DNA of 64,000 nucleotides from Rhodobacterales bacterium RIFCSPHIGHO2_02_FULL_62_130 (lineage in GTDB: Bacteria > Pseudomonadota > Alphaproteobacteria > Rhodobacterales > Rhodobacteraceae). Positions within the stretch are counted from its first letter, which is position 1; each line of letters begins with the position of its first letter. The DNA is taken from the NCBI GenBank assembly GCA_001828855.1, contig MHZT01000003.1, positions 62,001 through 126,000 on the forward strand, read 5' to 3'. The position numbers were made by a program, and so were the translations under genes. The notes under the pieces were generated by a model that had not been told where the DNA came from, did no database searches, and saw nothing but the letters and a program-made list of their open reading frames with translations. Positions 55,576 through 64,000 of the stretch are shown here, one piece after another.

Positions 55576-56466
55576 ATGACCGCTAAAGTGATCGACGGCA
55601 AAGCCTTTGCTGCCAATGTGCGCGCCCAAGTTGCCGCTCATGTCGCCAAGCTGAAGGAAACCCACAACATCCAGCCCGGTCTGGCCGTGGTGCTGGTGGG
55701 CGAAGATCCGGCTTCCCAAGTCTATGTCCGCAACAAGCACGCCTCGACCATCGAAGTTGGCATGGCCTCGTTCGAACACCGGCTGCCGGTGGATACCTCC
55801 GAGGCCGATCTGCTGGCGCTGGTGAAATCGCTGAACGCCGATCCGAAAGTGCATGGCATTCTGGTGCAACTTCCGCTTCCGGCGCATCTGAACTCGGAGT
55901 TGATCATCAACACGATTGATCCGGCCAAGGATGTGGACGGCTTTCATATCTCGAACGTCGGGCTGCTGGGAACGGGACAGAAGTCGATGGTTCCCTGCAC
56001 GCCGCTGGGCTGCCTGATGATGCTGCGCGACCATCACGGCAAGCTGGCAGGGCTGAATGCGGTTGTCGTGGGGCGATCCAACATCGTGGGCAAGCCGATG
56101 GCGCAATTACTGCTGGGCGATAGCTGCACCGTCACCATCGCGCATAGCCGCACCAAGGATCTGGCCGCAGTCTGCCGTGGGGCCGATATTCTGGTCGCCG
56201 CCGTGGGCCGCCCCGAGATGCTGACCGGCGACTATGTGAAACCCGGCGCAACCGTGATCGACGTCGGCATCAACCGGATCGAGCGTGACGGCAAGGCCAA
56301 GCTGGTGGGCGACGTGCATTACGAATCGGCCGCCGCCGTGGCCGGAGCCATCACGCCGGTTCCCGGTGGCGTTGGGCCCATGACCATCGCTTGCCTGCTG
56401 GCCAATGCGCTGACCGCCTGCTGCCGCGCCAATGGCCTGCCCGAACCCGAAGGCCTGACAGCCTGA
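55576..56466 (+). CDS. folD: Bifunctional methylene-THF dehydrogenase/methenyl-THF cyclohydrolase
   Basis: The 296-residue protein has all canonical residues: Tyr and Lys in [12 protein letters not shown] (Y50, K54), Gln in [10 protein letters not shown], the DVDGFH segment, and the Rossmann [14 protein letters not shown]. It interconverts methylene-, methenyl- and 10-formyl-THF. It follows the altered paralog by 9 bp behind AAGGAGAGAAC and ends the one-carbon operon. Confidence 0.95.
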   Translation: MTAKVIDGKAFAANVRAQVAAHVAKLKETHNIQPGLAVVLVGEDPASQVYVRNKHASTIEVGMASFEHRLPVDTSEADLLALVKSLNADPKVHGILVQLPLPAHLNSELIINTIDPAKDVDGFHISNVGLLGTGQKSMVPCTPLGCLMMLRDHHGKLAGLNAVVVGRSNIVGKPMAQLLLGDSCTVTIAHSRTKDLAAVCRGADILVAAVGRPEMLTGDYVKPGATVIDVGINRIERDGKAKLVGDVHYESAAAVAGAITPVPGGVGPMTIACLLANALTACCRANGLPEPEGLTA

Positions 56467-56575
56467 CGCCAGCCCCACAAATTGCACCCGCCAGCCTGCC
56501 GTAAGGGCAAGCTGGCGATTGCGCTTGTGTTTCCAAGGCATTATGACTTGGCCATTGGGGTCGCACGCTAGGGCC

Positions 56576-57349
56576 ATGTCGGCATTTCTTGATGAGTTGA
56601 AATCGGATCTTCGGTCTCGCGTGCCTTTGGTGCTGTGGCTGGTTTGTGCGATGTCTTTGGCCGTTTCCGGGCCATTTGGAAGCTATGGTATCTTTAGTTT
56701 CTGGCAGCGTTTGCTGATCTGGTTGCCGGTCACGGCCTGCGCGATTGCAACAATTACCCTTGTGCGGGCCTTGGTCTATGGCACTTGGGGGCTGCGTGAC
56801 GTGCCGCGCGGGGCTATCCTGATCGCCGCGCTGTCCTGTCTGGTGATTTGCCCGCCGGTTTACGCGCTTGCCAATGGACCGTTTCTGGTGCCAACGGTCA
56901 AAGGCGCCGGATGGGCGGAATTGATCCTGTTGGTTGGTTCGATCACGCTGGGAATCAGTTCGCTGCGCCATTCGATCCAGCCAATGATTCCCGCCACGGC
57001 CCCCGAGACCCTGACGGAAACGGTCGAGAGCGGGCCACTCCCCCGCCTGATCGAGCGTCTTGATCCGGATCTGCGCGGCAAACTGCAATCAATTTCTGTG
57101 CGGGATCATTATGTTGACGTGTCCACGAGTCTGGGCGTCGGCAGTCTTCTGATGCGGTTTTCCGATGCAATTTCCGAGGTGTGGCCGGTTGAAGGCGCAC
57201 AGGTGCATCGCTCGCATTGGGTGGCGTGGGACGCGGTTGAAGCTGTTGAGCGGGAGGGCGGAAAGCTGTTCCTGCGCCTGCCATCCGGTGCGCGCATTCC
57301 TGTGAGCCGCAATCACCGCGACAAGCTTGAGGCACGCGGTTTGGTCTGA
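56576..57349 (+). CDS. Membrane-anchored LytTR-domain DNA-binding regulator
   Basis: About 257 residues from MSAFLDELKSDLRSRVP; the ORF-track start (56519) adds upstream sequence. Four hydrophobic segments fill residues 15-145 and a LytTR-like domain follows (about 160-257: ISVRDHYVDVSTSLGVGSLLM to RLPSGARIPVSRNHRDKL). There is no receiver domain, so sensing is probably by the membrane part. Its 3' end overlaps pdeM by 37 bp on the other strand. Confidence 0.82.
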   Translation: MSAFLDELKSDLRSRVPLVLWLVCAMSLAVSGPFGSYGIFSFWQRLLIWLPVTACAIATITLVRALVYGTWGLRDVPRGAILIAALSCLVICPPVYALANGPFLVPTVKGAGWAELILLVGSITLGISSLRHSIQPMIPATAPETLTETVESGPLPRLIERLDPDLRGKLQSISVRDHYVDVSTSLGVGSLLMRFSDAISEVWPVEGAQVHRSHWVAWDAVEAVEREGGKLFLRLPSGARIPVSRNHRDKLEARGLV

Positions 57350-57999
57350 CTGCGGCCAATCTTGCCAAGCGGCACGGGCAGGGCATGGTTTCCGGTCAGG
57401 ACCGCAATCGCGTCGGGGGCCATCACGGCGGCAAGCGTAGGGTCGTCAGCCCAAAGCCCGCCGGTATAGGTGCCAAAAGCAGGCAGGATCACACGCGTGG
57501 CATCAATCAGAAAACAGGGGCGGGCGCGACCGGCCAATTTTGCCTTCGGATGGTAATGCCCTGAAATTTCGTTATTTTCTTTTGATGCGATGTGGCGCAG
57601 GATGATCCCGCCCACCGCCATTTCTGCGCGATGGTTTCCCTTGATCGGGGTTGGCCCGGCGTCGTGATTGCCTTCGATCCAGTTCCAATCGCGCCCTGCC
57701 ATCAGCCGTGCAAGCCATTGCAGATCATCTTCGTGCATCTCTGACGAGGCGGCCAGATCGTCAAAACTGTCACCCAGACAGACCACCTGCCGCGCGGCGG
57801 TTGCAGACAGTTCGGCCTCCAGTCGGGCCAGAGTGGCGCGAGTCTCATAGGGGGGGAGCAAAACACCGCCCCGTCGGGCGATGCGTTCCGATTTGCCGAA
57901 GTGCAGATCCGACACGATCAGCATGGCGTGATCGGGCCAGAACAATGCGCCCGAACGGCGTGCGACAAGATGGGCATGGGCAAGATCGAAGTGATACAT
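57313..57999 (-). CDS. pdeM: Ligase-associated DNA damage response endonuclease PdeM
   Basis: About 228 residues from MYHFDLAHAHLVARR. The calcineurin-like metallophosphoesterase motifs are SDLHFGKSER, LGDSFDD, EGNHD and GHYHP. Genes of this kind sit with an Lhr-type helicase, an ATP-dependent DNA ligase and an exonuclease. Here only the helicase gene is next to it (66 bp upstream). Its 3' end overlaps the LytTR gene. Confidence 0.86.
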   Translation of the reverse strand: MYHFDLAHAHLVARRSGALFWPDHAMLIVSDLHFGKSERIARRGGVLLPPYETRATLARLEAELSATAARQVVCLGDSFDDLAASSEMHEDDLQWLARLMAGRDWNWIEGNHDAGPTPIKGNHRAEMAVGGIILRHIASKENNEISGHYHPKAKLAGRARPCFLIDATRVILPAFGTYTGGLWADDPTLAAVMAPDAIAVLTGNHALPVPLGKIGRSQTKPRASSLSR

Positions 58000-58065
58000 A
58001 GCCAAGCTCTGCCTTCAGCGCAGGCCAGTTTCAAGCGGGTTTGGCAGGGCGGTTTCCTGCGCGGC

Positions 58066-60522
58066 CTATTCCAGCCCGGCATCGCGCATCAACTGCGCGG
58101 CAGCGTCGGCGGCAAGCCTGTCGCGCCCAACACCATCGACCGGAATTTTCCCCGGTTCAAGGAACAGGGGGGCGGCCAAGGGTGAAGGGCGGTCAAGCCG
58201 CTGAATGTCAATTCTGGGTCCAATCCGGTCAATCATTCCTTCGATCCGCGAAAAATCCACCAACCCCCGCATCGCCTCTTCGCGGGTGATCGCCAGCATC
58301 AGATGGTTCTGGTCGTATTTTCGCAGCGTTTCGTAAAGAATGTCTGAAGAAAACGTGGCTTGCCGACCCGATTTGCGCCGCCCCTGATGCGTCCGCTCGA
58401 TCAGCCCTGCAATGATCGCGGCAGACCGGAAGGTGCGCTTCATCACCGCATTGCCCGAAAGCCAGCTTTCCAGATCGGAACGCAGGTTGGTCGGGTCCAG
58501 CAGGCTGGCCGGATCGGCCACGGGTTCCAGACCCCAGATCAGCGTCGCGTAGTCGGTGGCGACAAATCCCAAAGGGGCAAGCCCTTGATCCTCCATCCGT
58601 TTTGTCAGAAGCAGGCCCAAAGTCTGCTGCGCGTTGCGCCCCGCAAAGCCGTAAAGGCACAGGTGATGTCGCCCCTCATAGGGGAAGGTTTCGATCAGCA
58701 GCCGGTCGGGTTCGGGCAGGCGCGACACTTGCCGTTGCAGCGCAAGCCAATGCGCGGTGTGGGCGGGCAGGCTGGGCCAGTCAGGCTGTTGGAAAATATC
58801 TAAAATCCGCTGGGTCAGCAGGGTCGAGGTTGCAAACTTCGTTCCCGAGAACACCGCCACCTTGGGATCGCGACCCGGTTGGCGGGTGACCTCGACCGTC
58901 ATCTCGTTCAGCCCCTCATAGCGCACCACCTGACCGCCGATCAGGAAGGTGTCACCGGCGGTCAGGGTGCTGGCGAAAGCCTCTTCAATCTCGCCCAAGG
59001 GGGTGCCGCCCATCCGGCCTTTCAGCCGCACTTTCAGGGTTTCGGTGTCGATGATGGTGCCAAGGTTTTGACGGATCACGGCGGCGGTTCGGGGATCACG
59101 AAGTTGCCATTTATCGTTGCGTTTCAACAGCCTTTGCCATTTGTCATAGGCGCGCAGGGCATAGCCGCCGGTGGCGGTGAAGTCGAGGCAGGCGTCGAAT
59201 TCGGCGCGGGTCAGGGCGGCGTAGGGGCCAGCGGTGATGACCTCGGCGTAAAACTGATCGGCGTCGAAGGGGGCCGAGCAGGCGGTCATCAGGATATGCT
59301 GGCACAGAACGTCGCGGGGGCCGGTGCCGCGGGGTTCGCCGTCCAATGTGCGGGCCTTTACGGCATCAAGGGCTGCCTGACATTCCACCACCTCGAACCG
59401 GTTGGCAGGCATCAGCAGCGCCTTGGACGGGGCGTTGTAGCGGTGGTTGGCGCGGCCTATTCGTTGGACTAAGCGCTTGATATTCTTGGGCGCGCCGACC
59501 TGAATGACCAGATCGACATCGCCCCAGTCTATCCCTAGATCAAGCGAACCGGTGCAGACGATGGCGCGCAGTTTCCCGTCTACCATCGCCTGTTCCACCC
59601 GGTCGCGCTGTTCGCGCGACAGGCTGCCGTGGTGGATGCCGATGGGCAGGTCTTCGGTATTGGCAAGCCAGAGGTGGTGAAAGAAAATCTCGGCCTGCGC
59701 GCGGGTGTTGTGAAAGATCAGGGTGGTTTTGTGGCGAGAAATCTCGTTCAAAATCTGCGGGATAGCATAGCGCCCGCCGCCGCCCGCCCAAGGTGGGGGA
59801 GCAGGGGTTTGCAGCATCTGGATGTCGGGATCGGGTCCGGCATCGGCTTGAAGGATGTCCGTTTCGGGGCCAAGAAAGCGCGCCAAGGCGGGCGGATCTT
59901 CGACGGTGGCGGACAGGCCGACTCGGCGGATATGGGGGGAGAGGGCGGTCAGGCGCGATAGGCACAGCATCAACTGATCGCCGCGTTTCGATTCTGCCAG
60001 AGCGTGAATTTCGTCCACTATCACGCGGGAAAGATTGGAGAATATGCGGGGGGCGTCTTCGTAGGATAACAGCAGCGCAAGGCTTTCGGGCGTTGTCAGC
60101 AGGATATGCGGTGGATCGGCGCGCTGGCGGCGGCGGGCGGTATAGCTGGTGTCGCCGGTGCGATCCTCGATGCGGATCGGCAGGTCTGCGCCCTCGACCG
60201 GCGTGCGAAGGTTGCGGCGGATGTCGGCGGTCAGTGCCTTGAGCGGAGAAATATACAGCGTGTGCAAGCCCTTATGGGTTCCATCCGCCAATTCGGCAAG
60301 GCTGGGCAGGAACCCCGCCAGCGTCTTTCCGCCCCCCGTGGGCGCGATCAAAAGCGTCGATTTCGCCCCCGAACAAGCCAGCATATCCATCTGGTGCGGG
60401 TGCAGGGACCAGCCTTTTTCGGCGAACCATCGGGACAGGGGAGCGGGCAATTCCATGCCGTCAAGATAGGCGGGCAGGCCCGCGCGTCCAGCCGGAAACG
60501 GCGTGTGTTTTGCGTGGTGCAT
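58066..60522 (-). CDS. Ligase-associated DEXH-box helicase (Lhr family)
   Basis: About 818 residues if it starts at MHHAKHTPFPAG (60522). The frame is open to 60678, with alternative starts at 60624 (MATGLGRTL) and 60456 (MELPAPLSRWF). Helicase motifs are LIAPTGGGKTLAGFLPSL, RVIVDEIHALAESKRGDQL, VGLSATVEDP and QRIGRANHRYN. The C-terminal Lhr core follows (RSAAIIAGLIERTHQG). It unwinds 3'-tailed DNA in the family's proposed repair role. A ligase and exonuclease, expected neighbours, are not in this window. Confidence 0.9.
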   Translation of the reverse strand: MHHAKHTPFPAGRAGLPAYLDGMELPAPLSRWFAEKGWSLHPHQMDMLACSGAKSTLLIAPTGGGKTLAGFLPSLAELADGTHKGLHTLYISPLKALTADIRRNLRTPVEGADLPIRIEDRTGDTSYTARRRQRADPPHILLTTPESLALLLSYEDAPRIFSNLSRVIVDEIHALAESKRGDQLMLCLSRLTALSPHIRRVGLSATVEDPPALARFLGPETDILQADAGPDPDIQMLQTPAPPPWAGGGGRYAIPQILNEISRHKTTLIFHNTRAQAEIFFHHLWLANTEDLPIGIHHGSLSREQRDRVEQAMVDGKLRAIVCTGSLDLGIDWGDVDLVIQVGAPKNIKRLVQRIGRANHRYNAPSKALLMPANRFEVVECQAALDAVKARTLDGEPRGTGPRDVLCQHILMTACSAPFDADQFYAEVITAGPYAALTRAEFDACLDFTATGGYALRAYDKWQRLLKRNDKWQLRDPRTAAVIRQNLGTIIDTETLKVRLKGRMGGTPLGEIEEAFASTLTAGDTFLIGGQVVRYEGLNEMTVEVTRQPGRDPKVAVFSGTKFATSTLLTQRILDIFQQPDWPSLPAHTAHWLALQRQVSRLPEPDRLLIETFPYEGRHHLCLYGFAGRNAQQTLGLLLTKRMEDQGLAPLGFVATDYATLIWGLEPVADPASLLDPTNLRSDLESWLSGNAVMKRTFRSAAIIAGLIERTHQGRRKSGRQATFSSDILYETLRKYDQNHLMLAITREEAMRGLVDFSRIEGMIDRIGPRIDIQRLDRPSPLAAPLFLEPGKIPVDGVGRDRLAADAAAQLMRDAGLE

Positions 60523-60622
60523 CCGTGGTTTTTCCGTGGTCACAGCCGTGGGTGGCGCGGGCGGGCCAAGTTTGTCGCCTTTGGGCTTGCGGGCGGGCAG
60601 GGTGCGGCCTAATCCGGTCGCC

Positions 60623-61435
60623 ATGAAACTCCTCTTTCTTGGCGATGTGATGGGGCGCGCGGGGCGTGCTGCGATCACCGAGCGGCTTCCCAGTCTGCGG
60701 ACTGCGTGGGGCCTCGATTTCGTGGTGGTGAATGGCGAGAACGCCAGTCAGGGCGCGGGGCTTACCGGCGAACATGCGCGGCTGTTGCTACAGGCGGGGG
60801 CGGATTGCATCACGCTGGGCGATCATGCCTTCGATCAGAAAGACATGCTGCAATTCATCGAGCAGGAACCGCGCATCATCCGGCCGCTGAACTTTTCCAA
60901 GGTGGCACCGGGGCGCGGGGTGAAGATTTTTGACGCCACGCAGGGGCGCAAGGTTCTGGTGGCGCAGGTCTTGGGGCAGGTCTTTATGAAGCGGCCCTTC
61001 GATGATCCGTTTTCCGCGATCGAGCAGGTCTTGAAAACCCACCGCATCGGCGGGTCGGTGCAGGCGGCGATTGTCGATGTCCATGCCGAGGCGACATCCG
61101 AGAAGATGGCGATGGGGCATTGGATGGACGGGCAGGCCAGTTTGGTCGTTGGCACCCATACCCATGTGCCGACAGGGGATGCGATGATCCTGCCGAAAGG
61201 CACGGCCTATCTGACCGATGCCGGGATGTGCGGCGATTACAATTCGGTCATCGGGATGGAAAAGCTTGAACCGCTGCGGCGGTTCATCACCGGCATGGCA
61301 TCCTCGCGGTTCGAGCCTGCGAATGGCCCTGCGACGCTGTCGGGCGTCTATGTCGAAACCGACGACAAGACCGGCAAGGCGGTGAAGGTCAGGATGATCC
61401 GGCAAGGTGGCGTGCTGGAGCAATCGGCCCCATGA
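60623..61435 (+). CDS. ymdB: TIGR00282-type metallophosphoesterase (YmdB-like)
   Basis: The 270-residue protein starts MKLLFLGDVMGRAGR. Metal ligands are seen in GDVMGR, VNGENASQG, ITLGDHAFDQ and VVGTHTHVPTGD. Members hydrolyse 2',3'-cyclic nucleotides in some bacteria and are linked to developmental choices; the alphaproteobacterial role is unclear. It diverges from the Lhr helicase gene and overlaps the downstream EamA gene by 4 bp. Confidence 0.92.
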   Translation: MKLLFLGDVMGRAGRAAITERLPSLRTAWGLDFVVVNGENASQGAGLTGEHARLLLQAGADCITLGDHAFDQKDMLQFIEQEPRIIRPLNFSKVAPGRGVKIFDATQGRKVLVAQVLGQVFMKRPFDDPFSAIEQVLKTHRIGGSVQAAIVDVHAEATSEKMAMGHWMDGQASLVVGTHTHVPTGDAMILPKGTAYLTDAGMCGDYNSVIGMEKLEPLRRFITGMASSRFEPANGPATLSGVYVETDDKTGKAVKVRMIRQGGVLEQSAP

Positions 61436-62340
61436 AAGAGCGGCGCTTCTATCTGCTGATGCTGGCGGGGCTTGGCATCGGCTGGGGCAGCACGCAGCCT
61501 TTGGGCAAGATTGCAGCCTCGACTGGCCATGCGCCGTTCGGGCTGATCTTCTGGCAATTGGTGATCTGTTCGGTGGTGCTGGGCGCGCTGACGCTGCTGC
61601 GGGGCAAGCGGTTGCCGCTGACGGCGGCGGCGCTGCGGTTTTATGTGGTGGTGGCGTTTCTGGGCACACTGGTGCCGAATTACACGTTCTACGTCTCGGT
61701 GGCGCGGTTGCCGTCGGGGATCATGTCGATCCTGATCTCGATGGTGCCGCTGCTGGCCTTTCCGCTGTCAATGGCGGTGGGGACGGACCGGTTTTCGGGC
61801 AAGCGGCTGGCGGGTCTGGGGTTGGGCCTGCTGGGTGTGGCGCTGATCGCGCTGCCGGGGACAAGCCTGCCCGATCCGGCGATGGTGGCGTTCTTGCCGC
61901 TGGCGATGGTGGGGCCGCTGTTTTACGCGATGGAAAGCACCTATGTCGCCAAGGCAGGCACGCCGGGGATGGACGCGGTGCAGGCGATGTTTGGCGCATC
62001 GCTGGCGGGGCTGGTGTTCTGCGCGCCGGTGATGCTGGCGCTGGGGCACTGGTTTCCGATGACGCTGCCGCTGGATCGGGCCGAAGGCGCGCTTATTGTC
62101 AGCTCGGCCTTGCACGGGCTTTTGTATGCGACCTTCGTGTGGCTGGCCTCGAAGGCGGGGGCGGTTTTTGCGTCGCAATCGTCCTACATCGTCACGGCCT
62201 CGGGCGTGGTCTGGGCGATGGTGCTGCTGGGGGAGAGGTTCAGCCCTTGGGTCTGGGCGGCGGCGGCGGTGATGCTGGCGGGGATCAGCCTTGTGCAGCC
62301 GCGACCTGCCGCAGCTTCCAACAGGCGGCGCGCAGCCTGA
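61432..62340 (+). CDS. EamA-family (DMT) transporter
   Basis: The 302-residue inner-membrane protein has about ten hydrophobic segments. It has [19 protein letters not shown] at the start, [21 protein letters not shown] in the middle and [18 protein letters not shown] in the second half. The substrate is unknown. It starts inside the ymdB stop (ATGA) and precedes yebC by 76 bp. Confidence 0.86.
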   Translation: MKERRFYLLMLAGLGIGWGSTQPLGKIAASTGHAPFGLIFWQLVICSVVLGALTLLRGKRLPLTAAALRFYVVVAFLGTLVPNYTFYVSVARLPSGIMSILISMVPLLAFPLSMAVGTDRFSGKRLAGLGLGLLGVALIALPGTSLPDPAMVAFLPLAMVGPLFYAMESTYVAKAGTPGMDAVQAMFGASLAGLVFCAPVMLALGHWFPMTLPLDRAEGALIVSSALHGLLYATFVWLASKAGAVFASQSSYIVTASGVVWAMVLLGERFSPWVWAAAAVMLAGISLVQPRPAAASNRRRAA

Positions 62341-62416
62341 AGCGCGCGGGGTTGCGGGCAGGGGCGGGCATGGTGTAGATGGCCCCATCACCCAATCAGG
62401 GATCGGAGTAAGGGTC

Positions 62417-63157
62417 ATGGCAGGCCATTCAAAATGGGCAAACATCCAGCACCGCAAGGGCAAGCAGGATAAGCTGCGCTCGAAGATGTTTTCCAAGCTG
62501 GCGAAGGAAATCACCGTCGCCGCCAAGATGGGCGACCCCGATCCCGACAAGAACCCGCGCCTGCGTCTGGCGGTCAAGGCGGCCAAGGCCGTTTCCATGC
62601 CGAAAGACGTGATCGACCGCGCCATCAAGAAATCGGTGGGCGGCGATGCGGCGGATTACACCGAGATCCGCTATGAAGGCTATGGCGTCAACGGCATCGC
62701 CATCATCGTCGAGGCTATGACGGATAACCTGAACCGGACCGCGTCGAACGTGCGCTCGTATTTCTCGAAATGCGGCGGCAATCTGGGGCAGACCGGATCG
62801 GTCAGCCACAGTTTCGACCGCGTGGGCGAGATCACCTATCCGGCCTCGGCGGGGTCATCCGATGACGTGATGATGGCCGCATTGGATGCGGGTGCGGATG
62901 ACGTGGAATCGGATGAAGACGGCCATTTCATCTATTGCTCGGTCGAGGCGCTGTCGGAAGTCTCTGACGCGCTGGAAAAGGCGCTGGGCGAGTCGACGGA
63001 ATCCAAGCTGATCTGGAAAGCGCAAACCCTGACCGAGGTGGATCTGGACACCGCACAGAAACTGATGCGCCTGATCGACATGCTGGAAGAGGATGACGAC
63101 GTGCAGGCGGTGACGCATAACTTCGACATCCCCGAGGATGTAGCGGCACAGCTCTGA
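62417..63157 (+). CDS. yebC: YebC/PmpR-family regulator/translation factor
   Basis: About 246 residues from [20 protein letters not shown]; the ORF-track start at 62291 is inside the EamA gene. The N-terminus and the GPNGSGIAxxVEA-like [19 protein letters not shown] segment are diagnostic. The family acts in DNA-binding regulation or, as shown for some members, in relief of ribosome stalling at proline motifs. A terminator hairpin follows. Confidence 0.94.
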   Translation: MAGHSKWANIQHRKGKQDKLRSKMFSKLAKEITVAAKMGDPDPDKNPRLRLAVKAAKAVSMPKDVIDRAIKKSVGGDAADYTEIRYEGYGVNGIAIIVEAMTDNLNRTASNVRSYFSKCGGNLGQTGSVSHSFDRVGEITYPASAGSSDDVMMAALDAGADDVESDEDGHFIYCSVEALSEVSDALEKALGESTESKLIWKAQTLTEVDLDTAQKLMRLIDMLEEDDDVQAVTHNFDIPEDVAAQL

Positions 63158-63160
63158 CAC

Positions 63161-63424
63161 AGGTGCGTGAGGATCACGCACCCTACACCCGTTCTGGAAA
63201 CGCGCAGGCCAAGCCCTGCGCGTTTTGCTTTGCGGTTTCATCTTGGCTTAAGTACTCCCGCCGGAGGCTTCCTCTATCTGCGGCCCACCTGCCCCGCGAC
63301 GCGCGGGGCGTTCGACGCTGAAAAGGGTCCACTGAACCCTTTTCCGGGCGCGTCTCACCCTCCGGCGGGGATATTTAGACCAAGATGAAGCCCAAAGGGT
63401 AGGGTGCGTGATCCTCACGCACCT
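63161..63424. repeat. Nested inverted-repeat element downstream of yebC (copy D inside)
   Basis: The outer arms are a perfect 25-bp inverted repeat: AGGTGCGTGAGGATCACGCA (63161-63180, continuing CCCTA) and its reverse complement at 63400-63424. Each arm is also a small hairpin (GTGCGTGA-GGA-TCACGCAC). Inside, TCATCTTGGCTTAAGTACTC (63239-) pairs imperfectly with the repeat copy D at 63359-63388. Further internal stems are AAAAGGGT and ACCCTTTT (63321-63343). The right arm runs 10 bp into the argP-like gene. Confidence 0.85.
63198..63226 (+). terminator. Rho-independent terminator after yebC
   Basis: AAACGCGCAGG pairs with CCTGCGCGTTT around a 6-nt loop, followed by TTTTGCTTT. It lies inside the nested repeat element. 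Confidence 0.78.
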
Positions 63425-64000
63425 TTGGTAAGGGGCAGCAGCACCGTTGCGGCGGCGCTGCGGATGGCGCGGGTGACGGGCTGCAGGGCTTGGGCGGTCA
63501 ATCGGGTGAACTGCCAGTGCAGGGCGACGTCGAGCGGGTGGTCGGGCGACAGGTCGGTCAGGCGGCCTTCTGCAAGGTGGTTTGCCACAAGCGCCTCGGG
63601 GTTCATACCCCAGCCAAGCCCGGCGAGGCTGGCATCTATGAAGGCCTGGCTGGAGGCCATGCGGTGGGTTGGCAGCCCCGCGCGGCGTGGGGGTGGGTTG
63701 GGCAGGCTGGCGGCCCAGAGGTCTTGCAGGCGGTCCTTGTCCGAAAAGGTCAGGGCGGGGGCGGCGGCAAGGGCTTGCGGGGTCGGCCCGTCGGGCATCC
63801 AGCGCGCCATATAGGCGGGGCTGGCGGTGGCACGGTAGCGCAGGCGGCCCAAGGGGAGGGTGTCGCAGCCTTGCAGCGGGCCGGGGTGGGCGGTGATGGC
63901 GGCGGCCACCTCGCCGCGTTTCAGCCAGTCCTGACTGACATCCTGATCGTCGATCACCAGATCGAACAGGAAGCCCTCTGCCGCGGCAAGTGCGGGGATC
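63415..64000 (-). CDS. argP: LysR-family regulator ArgP-like, 5' end outside window
   Basis: The frame is open to base 64000 (IPALAAAEGFLFDLVIDDQ), so the ORF-track start at 63957 is only an internal GTG. About 195 residues of the effector domain are visible. The segment QGCDTLPLGRLRYRATASP with WMPDGPTP is close to ArgP/IciA, which controls the arginine/lysine exporter argO in response to lysine. The HTH domain would lie to the right of the window. An argO-type LysE gene would be expected next to it, but lies outside. Confidence 0.8.
   Translation of the reverse strand, partial: IPALAAAEGFLFDLVIDDQDVSQDWLKRGEVAAAITAHPGPLQGCDTLPLGRLRYRATASPAYMARWMPDGPTPQALAAAPALTFSDKDRLQDLWAASLPNPPPRRAGLPTHRMASSQAFIDASLAGLGWGMNPEALVANHLAEGRLTDLSPDHPLDVALHWQFTRLTAQALQPVTRAIRSAAATVLLPLTKGA

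Noticed and set aside
1-64000. Prophage, integrative element or replication origin
   Set aside because: No phage structural genes, integrase with att repeats, transposase, dnaA or parAB were seen. The only tyrosine recombinase is XerC in its normal DUF484 context.

Overview
The window is a 64 kb stretch of a high-GC alphaproteobacterial chromosome, almost certainly Rhodobacterales/Rhodobacteraceae (Rhodobacter-like). This rests on gene order and product sequences: irr-fabA-fabB-fabI, xerC next to a DUF484 gene, ruvCAB followed by ybgC-tolQRAB-pal-cpoB-tilS-ftsH, a Pcs-type phosphatidylcholine synthase, a DUF1127 protein, and a family of CCTCCGGCGGGGATATTT intergenic repeats. No prophage, transposase, CRISPR array or rRNA operon was seen. 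One tRNA-Gly(UCC) is present. Genes are dense, with many 4-bp start/stop overlaps.

Layout. 1-2660: the end of an amidase gene and two unrecognised genes. 2752-14016: an accessory catabolic locus. A leftward operon (Tat-exported binding protein, two permeases, MalK-like ATPase, PfkB kinase) faces a rightward operon (DRL/COG4091-type oxidoreductase, acetoin-dehydrogenase-like E1 alpha, E1 beta and a lipoyl-alpha/beta-hydrolase E2, then a SorC-family regulator) across a promoter region with two clean palindromes. 14030-17244: irr and the unsaturated fatty acid genes fabA, fabB, fabI. 17309-25101: a VOC protein, tRNA-Gly, a 5'-nucleotidase-like protein, DUF952-pyrD, trpB, two paralogous secreted Asp-rich proteins with a membrane LuxR-type regulator, a DUF2237 protein and a truncated globin. 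25342-37798: ileS, ogt-like, EamA, pcs, xerC, DUF484, a transaldolase-family gene, priA, msrA, prmA. 37864-52387: DUF1127, ruvCAB, two small genes, ybgC, the Tol-Pal system, tilS, ftsH, a methyltransferase and a MOSC protein. 52573-56466: a one-carbon block (fhs, chorismate mutase, two folD paralogs). 56576-64000: a membrane LytTR protein, pdeM, an Lhr-type helicase, a YmdB-like phosphoesterase, EamA, yebC and the end of an argP-like gene.

The part most likely to be undescribed is 2752-14016. The DXR-like (DRL) oxidoreductase family includes the Brucella enzyme that makes 2-C-methyl-D-erythritol 4-phosphate (MEP) from 1-deoxy-D-xylulose 5-phosphate (DXP). DXP carries the same CH3-CO-CHOH unit as acetoin. 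An imported methyl-tetritol phosphorylated by the PfkB kinase, converted by the DRL-like enzyme to DXP and cleaved by the AcoABC-like complex would give acetyl-CoA and glyceraldehyde 3-phosphate. That would be the first steps of the MEP isoprenoid pathway run backwards as a catabolic route. This is an inference from gene content, with explicit tests given in the findings.

Other points worth following are a FolD paralog whose catalytic Lys is Gln, a lower-GC patch inside the ileS editing domain, a nested inverted-repeat element downstream of yebC, and the module of Asp-rich PepSY-like proteins with a membrane regulator. All calls come from reading the sequence and the supplied ORF track. No database search was run, so family assignments are from recognised motifs and start choices from visible ribosome binding sites.
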